NCBI GenBank assembly: GCA_947036475.1
Contig: CAMQRG010000001.1
Coordinates: 1-33,159, forward strand
DNA length: 33,159 bases
Direction: 5' to 3'
Source: an uncultured Clostridia bacterium
Lineage (GTDB): Bacteria; Bacillota; Clostridia; Lachnospirales; Anaerotignaceae
The notes beneath the pieces are model-generated. The model searched no databases. It saw nothing but the letters and a program-made list of their open reading frames with translations, and was not told the DNA's origin. Shown in pieces: positions 7,587 to 14,364 of the stretch. Numbering within the stretch: position 1 is the first letter of the stretch; every line of letters starts with the position of its first letter. A program made the translations under genes and the position numbers.

Positions 7587-7673
7587 TTTCAAAAATTTCT
7601 CTTTTCTTACATACAGACCGAAAACACAGCTGCATCGGTATGTTCCGCGTCTTTCCCATTTCTCTTTTTAAAC

Positions 7674-8264
7674 TCATGTTTCGTCCAGATAGATATTGAC
7701 TTCAGCGTGCGCCTCATCTTTCATCAGAGAATAAATATCCGTTTCCCGTACAAACGTGAAAAAGTCTCCGTCTACACTTTGGCTCCATTCTGAAAAAGAA
7801 ATCCCTCTTGTCTTTTCCTCCGGCAAAAACAAAACGTTCAGATGCAGCTGGTAAAATTCATCTTCATCATTCGGAAACTGCCGCACAAGAGAAACCGTAA
7901 ACATCGGCCTGCCTGTAAAGGGAAATGTACCCGCCTCAAACAGCGTCATATCTTCCCAATCCTCCCAGTCGCCAACGGAGATTTCCGTCATTTTTTCAAA
8001 CACATCGACCAGTTCCGGCAGTTTCATGCCGACTGTGACTTTTTCCTGCAAAAATTCCAGTATTTTCTTCCCTTCTTCACTTTCACTCCGCTCCGTCTGT
8101 TCGTCCGGAACTATTTCCCACCGCTCCGCAATGCCGGAATCCTCCTCCTCAAAATCGCGCGGCTCCTTCATGGATTCCAGAATGTACTGTACAATTTTCT
8201 TCTTCCTTTCTTCAACATCTTCCGTGCTCCAAATATCCTTTCTGATTTCCTCCAAATCTTTCAT
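7674..8264 (-). CDS. Acidic protein of unknown function
   Basis: I do not recognise this 196-residue protein. It has no signal peptide or membrane segment, so it should be cytosolic. The N-terminal half is helical and rich in Glu/Lys (KDLEEIRKDIW, EERKKKIVQYILESMKEP). The C-terminal half looks like an alpha/beta domain with aromatic strands (FTVSLVRQF, FYQLHLNVLFLP, DFFTFVRETDIYSLM). ATG 8264 is chosen over GTG 8267 because GGGGGT is 8 nt upstream; that site overlaps the end of the preceding tfoX-like gene, so the two are translationally close. It is the last gene of the hemW unit; I found no convincing terminator after it. Confidence 0.72.
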   Translation of the reverse strand: MKDLEEIRKDIWSTEDVEERKKKIVQYILESMKEPRDFEEEDSGIAERWEIVPDEQTERSESEEGKKILEFLQEKVTVGMKLPELVDVFEKMTEISVGDWEDWEDMTLFEAGTFPFTGRPMFTVSLVRQFPNDEDEFYQLHLNVLFLPEEKTRGISFSEWSQSVDGDFFTFVRETDIYSLMKDEAHAEVNIYLDET

Positions 8265-8270
8265 CACATA

Positions 8271-8528
8271 TTACCCCCTTAAAAAATCGCTGAATGCCTT
8301 TAATTCCTTTTTCGTATCCTCCGAAAGGCGGTTATACTCCGTATTCTGTACCGCGCCCTCCAGTGCATATAAATGCACCAGACAGACATTGGGATATACC
8401 TCCTTCAATTTGAAAAACGCCTGTTTCGCACCAATTTCCTGAAGTTCTTCCGCAGAACCAATCCCAACGGATTCCAGTTTTCTCGCCATTTCCCTGCCTA
8501 TATTCATCATTTCCGTCAATCCTGACAT
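8271..8528 (-). CDS. TfoX/Sxy C-terminal-domain protein
   Basis: This 85-residue protein consists only of the helical TfoX C-terminal domain (helix-hairpin-helix-like). Segments LTEMMNIGREMARKLESVGI and GSAEELQEIGAKQAFFKL are typical of the family; the N-terminal domain found in full-length TfoX/Sxy is absent, as is common in Firmicutes. In gamma-proteobacteria TfoX/Sxy activates competence genes; for the stand-alone C-terminal form the role is not established. ATG 8528 follows AGGGAGGGG. It sits 20 nt after hemW and 6 nt before the next gene in the same unit. Confidence 0.85.
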   Translation of the reverse strand: MSGLTEMMNIGREMARKLESVGIGSAEELQEIGAKQAFFKLKEVYPNVCLVHLYALEGAVQNTEYNRLSEDTKKELKAFSDFLRG

Positions 8529-8548
8529 CGTTCCCCTCCCTTTTTTAT

Positions 8549-9697
8549 CTACAAAAGAAATTCCCCAAACACCACATTGCTTACATCTACACCGCGGCGC
8601 GTCAGGCGTATTCCTGCCCCATCTGCCGCAAGCAGCCCCCGCTGCGTCAGCTTTTCAATCTGGCTGCCATAGACGTCCTGCATTTTCCTGCCGAAACGCT
8701 CCCTGAAAGCGGCAAAGGTAACGCCTTCCGTCAGCCGCAGTCCAAGGAACATAAATTCCGCAAGCGCGTCCTGTTCCGAAATTTTTTCCCTGTCCTGTTC
8801 CAGCCGTTCCGGAATCCCCCCTGCCTGCATATATTCCTCAATGTCATAAGGGTTATGGAGCCTTTCCCCGTTCCAAAAGGAATGTGCGCCCAGCCCCAGC
8901 CCGAGATATTCCTCCGCCTGCCAGTAAATACGGTTATGGCGGCTCTGTCTGCCGGACTTGGCAAAGTTGGAAATCTCATACTGTGCATAGCCTTTTTCTG
9001 CAAGGAAATCTACCGCAAAATGGTACATTTCCCTGTCCAGGTCCTCTGGAACCGTTGTCAGCCTTCCTTCCTCCCATTCCTGGTAAAATGGCGTGCCCTC
9101 CTCCAAAATCAGGCTGTACGCCGAAATGTGTTCCGGTTCCAACGCCGCCGCCTGTTCCAGCGTTTCCTGCCATTCCGCCAGCGTCTGCCCCGGCAGGGCA
9201 AACATCAGGTCAACATTCACATTCTGAAAGCCTTCCTCCCGCACGATACGGTAATTCTCCAAAAATTTCTCAATGGTATGGATACGCCCCAGCCGCTTCA
9301 AAAGACGATTCTGCCACGCCTGTACGCCGATGCTCAGACGGTTGAAGCCCATGCCCCGCAGTGCCTGCGCCGTTTGGCGGCTCAGCGTGCCGGGGTTTGC
9401 CTCCGTCGTAATCTCCGCCCCTTCCGCAATATGGAACAATGCAAAAACCTCCCGCGCCAGCCGTTCCAAAAGCGGCAGAGGGAGTGCGGTCGGCGTACCT
9501 CCGCCAAAAAATACAGACTGAAATTCCCTGTCCTGACACGCCTGCGCACGCCGCCTGATTTCCGCCAAAAGCGACACCGTATAACGCTCCTGTAATTCCT
9601 CACGCCCCGCAAACGATGGGAAATCACAGTACAGGCATTTCTGTCTGCAAAACGGTATGTGTATATAAAGCCCAGCCGAAGCCCGCAAATGTATCAT
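8549..9697 (-). CDS. hemW: Radical SAM family heme chaperone HemW
   Basis: HemW is a radical SAM protein related to HemN that binds and delivers heme to membrane hemoproteins; it lacks coproporphyrinogen oxidase activity. The 382-residue product carries the 4Fe-4S motif CRQKCLYCDF (C17, C21, C24), the FFGGGTPTAL segment, and the heme-binding-type HNRIYW motif before GLGLGAHSFWNG. The longer frame to 9847 is rejected. ATG 9697 lies directly against an AAGAAAGG site with no spacer; TTG 9688 has a 9-nt spacer and may be the true start. An extended -10 promoter at 9722-9730 supports a start in this interval. In many Firmicutes hemW follows lepA; here it heads a unit with a tfoX-like gene. Confidence 0.93.
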   Translation of the reverse strand: MIHLRASAGLYIHIPFCRQKCLYCDFPSFAGREELQERYTVSLLAEIRRRAQACQDREFQSVFFGGGTPTALPLPLLERLAREVFALFHIAEGAEITTEANPGTLSRQTAQALRGMGFNRLSIGVQAWQNRLLKRLGRIHTIEKFLENYRIVREEGFQNVNVDLMFALPGQTLAEWQETLEQAAALEPEHISAYSLILEEGTPFYQEWEEGRLTTVPEDLDREMYHFAVDFLAEKGYAQYEISNFAKSGRQSRHNRIYWQAEEYLGLGLGAHSFWNGERLHNPYDIEEYMQAGGIPERLEQDREKISEQDALAEFMFLGLRLTEGVTFAAFRERFGRKMQDVYGSQIEKLTQRGLLAADGAGIRLTRRGVDVSNVVFGEFLL

Positions 9698-9721
9698 CCT
9701 TTCTTCATTTCTCTGTTTCTC

Positions 9722-9730
9722 ATCATACCA
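9722..9730 (-). promoter_or_regulatory. Extended -10 promoter of hemW
   Basis: The minus strand reads TG-G-TATGAT. Transcription would begin near 9715, leaving a short leader before the hemW start. No clear -35. Confidence 0.45.
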
Positions 9731-9832
9731 CAAAACAAAGGCGGAAGGAATGAAAATATATCCTCCGAAGCTATGACAAAAGCGGAAAATCAAGAATTTT
9801 TCCGGTTTTTGCCCTGATTTTCGGTATATTGT

Positions 9833-9862
9833 TTGCGGCTCCTTCAAAATTCATGTTATACT
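9833..9862 (+). promoter_or_regulatory. Promoter of the 9897 gene and nuclease
   Basis: -35 TTGCGG (9833-9838), 18-nt spacer, -10 TATACT (9857-9862) preceded by TGT. It lies 34 nt before ATG 9897 and is divergent from the hemW promoter. Confidence 0.55.
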
Positions 9863-9896
9863 GTAATTATATAATAAAACAGAGGTGAACAAACAA

Positions 9897-10307
9897 ATGA
9901 TTTTGATAGTATGCACAGATGATGACAACGGCATGGCATTTGCGAACCGCAGACAAAGTCAGGACAGGCTTCTGCGGGAACGGCTCCTGCGGCTTTCCGG
10001 CGGAAAACTCTGGCTGAACGCCTATTCCGCGAAGCAGTTTTCTCCGGAAGAAAGCGCAGATTTTACAATAGATGAAGGCTTTCTGGAACATGCAGGCGCA
10101 GATAATTTCTGCTTTGCAGAAACCACAGACCCCGCACCGTATGAGGAACGCATAGAAAAGCTCATACTTTACCGCTGGAACCGCAGATATCCCGCCAGCC
10201 TGCATTTTTCCATACCGCTTGCGGAACATGGCTGGAAACGCGTTTCCGCAGAAGATTTCAAAGGCCATTCCCATGAAACGATTACAGAGGAGGTTTATGT
10301 CAAATGA
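9897..10307 (+). CDS. Small conserved Clostridia protein preceding a secreted nuclease (database name 'ribonuclease Z' doubtful)
   Basis: The 136-residue protein starts at ATG 9897 behind AGAGGTGA. It begins MILIVCTDDDNGMAFANRRQSQD, here given as a broken motif: a hydrophobic strand, an acidic TDDDNG turn, then NRRQSQD. I recall relatives in Clostridia carrying the name ribonuclease Z, but at this length there is no metallo-beta-lactamase fold and no HxHxDH motif, so that name is not supported. No signal peptide or membrane segment. Its stop codon overlaps the start of the nuclease gene (ATGA), indicating translational coupling, so a role linked to nucleic-acid use or to the nuclease is inferred from context only. 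Confidence 0.75.
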   Translation: MILIVCTDDDNGMAFANRRQSQDRLLRERLLRLSGGKLWLNAYSAKQFSPEESADFTIDEGFLEHAGADNFCFAETTDPAPYEERIEKLILYRWNRRYPASLHFSIPLAEHGWKRVSAEDFKGHSHETITEEVYVK

Positions 10308-11182
10308 AAAAACAAAAAATATTTCTGCCGCTGATACTTGTTCTTTCTCTGCTGTTCAGCGCATGTTCCGGCGTTAACGCCAGCGTTTCACAGCCCGCCC
10401 CCGCGCAGACTGCTACACTGGAATCCCTGCCGGAGTATGACGGCGTGCCGTTTGTCGAAATCAACGGCAATATCCCTCTGTTCAGTGAGGAGGATTTTGT
10501 AACAGAATCTTATGAAACATACAGTGAACTGGATTCTCTGGGCCGCTGCGGCGTTGCCATTGCCAATATCGGCGTCGACCTGATGCCGACCGAAGAACGC
10601 AAATCCATCGGACAGGTAAAGCCCAGCGGCTGGCAGACCATGAAATATGACTTTGTGGAAGGGAAATACCTTTATAACCGCTGCCATCTCATTGGGTTCC
10701 AGCTGACAGGCGAAAATGCGAACGCGGGCAACCTGATTACCGGAACACGCTACCTGAACGTGGACGGCATGCTGCCATTTGAAAACATGGCTGCCGACTA
10801 CATAAAAGAAACGGAGAACCATGTCCTCTATCGCGTAACGCCCGTTTTCACAGGGGAAAACCTTGTAGCTGACGGCGTGCTGATTGAAGCGCAGTCTGTG
10901 GAAGATGACGGCGAGGGCATCTGCTTCTGCGTTTATTGCTATAACGTACAGCCGGGCGTCGCGATTGATTACGCCACAGGCGACAGCCGCGCCGCTGACA
11001 GCGCGGAACCCGAAACCGGCAAAACAATGGAATATGTTCTGAACACAAGTTCCAAAAAATTCCATAAGCCCGATTGTTCCGGCGTGGGAAAACTGAAAGA
11101 AGAAAACCGCAAAAACTATTCCGGCACGCGGGAGAAACTGACTGCCGACGGTTACGAGCCCTGCGGCATCTGCAAGCCGTAA
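10304..11182 (+). CDS. Secreted DNA/RNA non-specific endonuclease lipoprotein with C-terminal Ada-like metal-binding domain
   Basis: The 292-residue product has a lipoprotein signal (LLFSA-C21), so it acts on the outer face of the membrane. Residues about 60-225 are an Endonuclea_NS_2-type beta-beta-alpha-metal nuclease: RCHLIGFQLTGEN with the probable general base H128, followed by AGNLITGTRYLN with the metal-site asparagine. Residues 244-292 form a small metal-binding domain of the type attached to extracellular nucleases, with H254, C258, C287 and C290 as likely ligands. Known relatives degrade extracellular DNA for nutrition or, like EndA of streptococci, process DNA during uptake. Translationally coupled to the preceding small gene. 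A terminator-like hairpin follows at 11265. Confidence 0.9.
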   Translation: MKKQKIFLPLILVLSLLFSACSGVNASVSQPAPAQTATLESLPEYDGVPFVEINGNIPLFSEEDFVTESYETYSELDSLGRCGVAIANIGVDLMPTEERKSIGQVKPSGWQTMKYDFVEGKYLYNRCHLIGFQLTGENANAGNLITGTRYLNVDGMLPFENMAADYIKETENHVLYRVTPVFTGENLVADGVLIEAQSVEDDGEGICFCVYCYNVQPGVAIDYATGDSRAADSAEPETGKTMEYVLNTSSKKFHKPDCSGVGKLKEENRKNYSGTREKLTADGYEPCGICKP

Positions 11183-11223
11183 AAACAACGTCGTTTTGAG
11201 GCGGAAAGCCGCAGAAATAATGC

Positions 11224-11252
11224 TTGTTGCGGATATGGACATATGATAGAAT
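11224..11252 (+). promoter_or_regulatory. Promoter upstream of the ECF sigma operon
   Basis: -35 TTGTTG (11224-11229), 17-nt spacer, -10 TAGAAT (11247-11252). The predicted start, near 11259, is only a few nucleotides before the hairpin at 11265. Sigma-A-like rather than a GAAC/CGTC-type ECF promoter. Confidence 0.5.
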
Positions 11253-11264
11253 GAGATAGAACAG

Positions 11265-11303
11265 TGACGGCAGGGGTAAAAAGACGCTGCCGTCAGCTTT
11301 TTT
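11265..11303 (+). terminator. Terminator or attenuator between nuclease and ECF sigma gene
   Basis: TGACGGCAG (11265-11273) pairs with CTGCCGTCA (11287-11295), a perfect 9-bp stem, followed by GC and six T (11298-11303). Five nucleotides separate the T-run from the GGAGG of the sigma gene, so any transcript of the sigma gene must read through it. Confidence 0.8.
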
Positions 11304-11320
11304 GAACGGAGGTGACAGAT

Positions 11321-11965
11321 GTGGATATGCCGATGACAGAGCAGTCGGAAAAAATACTGATTTCTCTGGCCAAACGCGGAGATATGGCGGCGTTTGAACA
11401 GCTTGTGCTTGCACATGAAAAAAGGGTTTATAATATCGCGCTGCGCATGGCTGGCAGCAGTGAGGACGCAAAGGATATTTCGCAGGAAGTCTTTTTGAAG
11501 GTTTTCCGGAGTATCCCCAATTTTGATGAACGCGCCGCGTTTTCCACATGGATTTACAGGATAACGGTAAACGCCTGCATTGATGAAATGCGGAAACGCA
11601 AAGGCAAACCAAGCCTTTCTTTAGAACAGGAGATGCAGAACGAAGAAGGCGCATGGGCATTACAGATTGCCGATGAGCGGGAAACGCCGGAGGAGGCACT
11701 CATGCGGCAGGAAAAACAACGGGAAATACTGCTTGCTATGGAAAAGCTCTCCCCTGAACATAAAGCGGCTGTAACGCTGCGCGATATCCGCGGATTTTCC
11801 TATGAGGAAATCGCAGAAGCGCTGGAAATGCCTTTGGGTACAGTAAAATCCCGCATCTGCCGCGCGCGCAGTCAATTAAAAGAAGAAATATTAAAAAACA
11901 GGGAACGGAATGGCGTTTCGCTCCGTCATAAGAAAAGAAAGGAGGGACGGTTCCATGAAGTGTAA
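11321..11965 (+). CDS. ECF RNA polymerase sigma factor
   Basis: This 214-residue protein is a group 4 sigma factor that redirects RNA polymerase to envelope- or stress-response promoters. Region 2 spans about residues 15-85 (LVLAHEKRVYNIALRMAGS, DAKDISQEVFLKVF, FSTWIYRITVNACID). Region 4 spans about residues 135-195 (LSPEHKAAVTLRDIRGFSYEEIAEAL, PLGTVKSRICRAR) with the DNA-binding helix-turn-helix. The last 20 residues are highly basic. The start is GTG 11321, eight nucleotides after GGAGG; the earlier GTG 11312 overlaps that site. It overlaps the anti-sigma gene by 11 nt, the usual sigma/anti-sigma arrangement. A hairpin directly ahead may attenuate expression. Confidence 0.95.
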   Translation: MDMPMTEQSEKILISLAKRGDMAAFEQLVLAHEKRVYNIALRMAGSSEDAKDISQEVFLKVFRSIPNFDERAAFSTWIYRITVNACIDEMRKRKGKPSLSLEQEMQNEEGAWALQIADERETPEEALMRQEKQREILLAMEKLSPEHKAAVTLRDIRGFSYEEIAEALEMPLGTVKSRICRARSQLKEEILKNRERNGVSLRHKKRKEGRFHEV

Positions 11966-13067
11966 AGAATGCAGGGATCTTCTCTGGATCTATATGGAGT
12001 GGGAAACAACGCCAGAAGAATCCGCGGAAATCAAGGCACATCTGGCAGAATGTCCGGAATGCCGAAAAGCCGCGTCAGAACATATGGCCGTTATGGAAAC
12101 GCTGCGTTCCCTCCCCGAAGCGGAGCTGCCGGAGGGCTACCATGCAGAACTGATGCAGAAAATTGCGGCGGCCGGCTCTTTGGCGGAGGAAACAGACGAA
12201 TCGGACGAAACAGCAATATTGCCGAACCACGTCAGCACGCCCCCTGTGGAGTGGAAAGTCGTGCGGAAAACGGAGATTCTGCAAAAAGCAAAAGCAGAAA
12301 AAAAACAACGCAAAAAACAGCGGCACGGCTGGAAAGGGCTGAGCCTTGTAGCAGCGGCTGTTCTGGTCGTTGCGGCTGTCGGAGGAATCAACGGCGCCAT
12401 GAATATGCGACAAACTCCGTCGGAACCTGTACAGCTTACGTCCAACCTGCCTGACGAGGGCGGAGCGGAAAACGTCCAAACGGACACCGCGCCGGAAGAT
12501 GCTGCGGCACTTGTCACGGCAGCGGGCGGCATGGAGAAAACAGCGCAGACGCCAAATGCAGATTTGGAAAATATGCCCGCAGCAGAAGATACGGCACGCA
12601 TCATGACAAATGAAGCGGTAAACACAGCACCGCAGGAACCTGCACAGCCCGAGCCGGAAAGCACACCGAATCCTATGCTCCGCTCCGCACCTGTGCCGGA
12701 AACCGCATCGCTGTCTGCACCAACGGCTGCACCTGCTCTGGCAAAAGCCGCAGACGAAAAGGAATCCGCAGAAAACAGCATTGCGCCGGATTCTGCGGCA
12801 GAAGCGAAATCGGGTGATTCACTGAAACTGCGCCCGCAAAACAGCGGCACGGACATATACGGCTCTGTGCTTCAGGCAGCAGAAAATCATGCGGGTTTCG
12901 AGGAAAGTGCGGACGGCTCCAGCATTTCCGTTATGATTCCTGTGGAAAATTTAGGAGCATTTTTGTCAGAGCTGGGCACTATCGGCGAAATCGAATGGCA
13001 GACACAGGGACAGGAAGAAGTCGGCGCAACATACCGGCGTGTTGAAATCCTGCTGGAAACAGAATGA
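11955..13067 (+). CDS. Membrane anti-sigma factor with zinc-finger (ZAS) domain
   Basis: The 370-residue protein starts at ATG 11955 behind AGGAGGG. Residues 3-36 form the anti-sigma zinc finger: C3/C6, then H29-x3-C33-x2-C36. A basic stretch (111-127) precedes one membrane helix (about 129-147), so the finger is cytosolic and the rest extracellular. Residues about 150-285 are a low-complexity Ala/Pro/Glu-rich stalk. Residues about 290-370 form a small alpha/beta domain (DIYGSVLQAAENHAGFEE, SISVMIPVENLGAFLSELG) reminiscent of part of DUF4349. It should hold the upstream sigma factor inactive until an envelope signal triggers proteolysis. Overlaps the sigma gene. Confidence 0.9.
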   Translation: MKCKECRDLLWIYMEWETTPEESAEIKAHLAECPECRKAASEHMAVMETLRSLPEAELPEGYHAELMQKIAAAGSLAEETDESDETAILPNHVSTPPVEWKVVRKTEILQKAKAEKKQRKKQRHGWKGLSLVAAAVLVVAAVGGINGAMNMRQTPSEPVQLTSNLPDEGGAENVQTDTAPEDAAALVTAAGGMEKTAQTPNADLENMPAAEDTARIMTNEAVNTAPQEPAQPEPESTPNPMLRSAPVPETASLSAPTAAPALAKAADEKESAENSIAPDSAAEAKSGDSLKLRPQNSGTDIYGSVLQAAENHAGFEESADGSSISVMIPVENLGAFLSELGTIGEIEWQTQGQEEVGATYRRVEILLETE

Positions 13068-13090
13068 TATTCACAGGAAGGCGGTCGGAA

Positions 13091-13348
13091 ATGAAAGAAA
13101 TCCGGAATTTCGAGCAAATCAAAAATGTAGAGCAGATGGTCTTAAAATCCGCCCTCAGCCTGTTTCCGGCATCAGAGCTGGTAAAAGCAGGTATGGGCGC
13201 ATCGCCTGAGGTGAACCGTCTGCTGAGAAAGCTGTTCCCTGGAATTGATTTTGAAGCAGAATGCCGGAGGATTTCAGCGGTAAGAATTGAGGAAGTGGAG
13301 CGTATCCAAGCTGAAATCGTCCGGACGGTCAACAACTGGCATGACTGA
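13091..13348 (+). CDS. Small helical protein of the ECF sigma operon, unknown function
   Basis: The 85-residue product has no signal peptide or membrane segment. It is predicted mostly helical (NFEQIKNVEQMVLKSALSL, EVNRLLRKLFPGIDF, a C-terminal EEVERIQAEIVRTVNNW helix). I do not recognise the family. ATG 13091 is chosen because AGGAAGG precedes it by 9 nt; the frame also allows ATG 13064, overlapping the anti-sigma stop by ATGA but with a weak ribosome site. It lies between the anti-sigma gene and a secreted protein gene, so it is probably part of the operon. Confidence 0.7.
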   Translation: MKEIRNFEQIKNVEQMVLKSALSLFPASELVKAGMGASPEVNRLLRKLFPGIDFEAECRRISAVRIEEVERIQAEIVRTVNNWHD

Positions 13349-13366
13349 CCAAAGGAGGTACATGAC

Positions 13367-14050
13367 ATGAAAAAATGGCTTCTCACGCTGGCGGCAGCAG
13401 GGCTGTTCACAATGCCGGCACTTGCCGCAAATGCGCAGGTGCTTACTATGGAGCATACAGCCATAGTCGTAAACGGGGAAATGCAGACAGAACGGAATGT
13501 TAGAAATATTTTTGAGCAAAATAATATTACCATGCTTCCGGTGCGGCAGATGGCGGCGCAGTGCGGCATTACGGCGGAAAGCGGCAGTTCTGCCCTGCCC
13601 TTTGTGCAGGCTGTTGCGGAGCAGGCCGGCCTGAAAATGCGATGGAATGGGAATACAAAAACGGCATATTTTATGGACAAAGACCGTATCCTCCATGAAA
13701 GCGGCAGTCTGCGTGCGGGCGTGCTCCTGCCGGAAGGCTGTGCAAAAAATGTTTTTCATGTTCTGGAAAGCCAGAATGACGTAACCGCGATGCTTCATTT
13801 TTACGACCCGTCAGTCGAAATGCTTGTCTTTTCTCTGGCGCGGTTTGATTTGCAGGACTGGGAAAATGAAATCAGGGAAAATTTTGCAGTCCCCTACACA
13901 GAAATTTACAGAGATAACAATGCAGTCTGGCTCTGTGTGAATGCCTCTGATGTGCAGTATGACCCCGCTAATGCGGAACAGAAAGCAGAATATGAAGCTC
14001 TGTTGGCGTACAAAGAAGAAATCTGCGCTGGTTTTTATACCTTCGCTTGA
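13367..14050 (+). CDS. Secreted stalk-domain protein (copper amine oxidase N-terminal-like)
   Basis: The 227-residue product has a Sec signal peptide (MKKWLLTLAAAGLFTMPALA, cleavage after ALA or ANA). Residues about 27-100 resemble the copper amine oxidase N-terminal-like repeat common in Clostridia surface proteins: IVVNGEMQTERNVRNIF, NITMLPVRQMAAQCGI, then a MRWNGNTKTAYF hairpin. The C-terminal 120 residues are a different domain (VTAMLHFYDPSVEMLVFSL, VWLCVNASDVQYD) that I cannot name. ATG 13367 follows AAAGGAGG. It is the fourth gene behind the ECF sigma factor and may be a regulon product or signal partner; that link is inferred from position. Confidence 0.75.
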   Translation: MKKWLLTLAAAGLFTMPALAANAQVLTMEHTAIVVNGEMQTERNVRNIFEQNNITMLPVRQMAAQCGITAESGSSALPFVQAVAEQAGLKMRWNGNTKTAYFMDKDRILHESGSLRAGVLLPEGCAKNVFHVLESQNDVTAMLHFYDPSVEMLVFSLARFDLQDWENEIRENFAVPYTEIYRDNNAVWLCVNASDVQYDPANAEQKAEYEALLAYKEEICAGFYTFA

Positions 14051-14097
14051 CAATGGTATATACGGATAAAATGTTTTTCAGGGATTGGAGAAAATAT

Positions 14098-14322
14098 ATG
14101 AAAAAATCAGTTGGGCTAATAGGAATGATTGGGGGCGGGCTCTGCCTGTCTTTGGAAATTTACATGCTGAGAGTCCTGCAGGGTTTAGAAAAGGCTGCCG
14201 GTTCATGGCATACTAATGCATGGCGTTATGCAGAAAGCGGTCCCTGTCTGGCTGCCCTGATACTGACAGCTTTGATTATCATTGCTTCGGCTGCCGTTCT
14301 TGCGGTCGGAAAAGATGAATAA
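14098..14322 (+). CDS. Small two-helix membrane protein, unknown function
   Basis: This 74-residue protein starts at ATG 14098 behind GGAG. It has two membrane helices: about residues 5-22 (VGLIGMIGGGLCLSLEIYML) and about 45-68 (CLAALILTALIIIASAAVLAV), with a short outside loop. No family recognised. The region 14051-14097 holds a TTGACA, but no -10 at workable spacing, so it is probably read from the ECF operon. A bidirectional terminator follows. Confidence 0.65.
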   Translation: MKKSVGLIGMIGGGLCLSLEIYMLRVLQGLEKAAGSWHTNAWRYAESGPCLAALILTALIIIASAAVLAVGKDE

Positions 14323-14324
14323 CG

Positions 14325-14361
14325 AAAAAGCGGCTTTCCTTTTTGAGAAGCCGCTATTTTT
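14325..14361. terminator. Bidirectional terminator
   Basis: AGCGGCTT (14329-14336) pairs with AAGCCGCT (14348-14355). It is followed by ATTTTT on the plus strand and by TTTTTCG on the minus strand, and lies between convergent genes ending at 14322 and 14365. Confidence 0.9.
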
Positions 14362-14364
14362 CTG

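Noticed and set aside
7594..7640. Imperfect hairpin after the acidic protein gene
   Set aside because: A 4-nt bulge interrupts the stem and no T-run follows, so it is not called a terminator.
9897..10307. Ribonuclease Z
   Set aside because: No HxHxDH motif and too short for a metallo-beta-lactamase fold; the name is not used as a function.
14047..14085. Promoter with TTGACA before the small membrane protein
   Set aside because: The only -10-like box (TAAAAT) lies 14 nt after it, too close for a sigma-A promoter.
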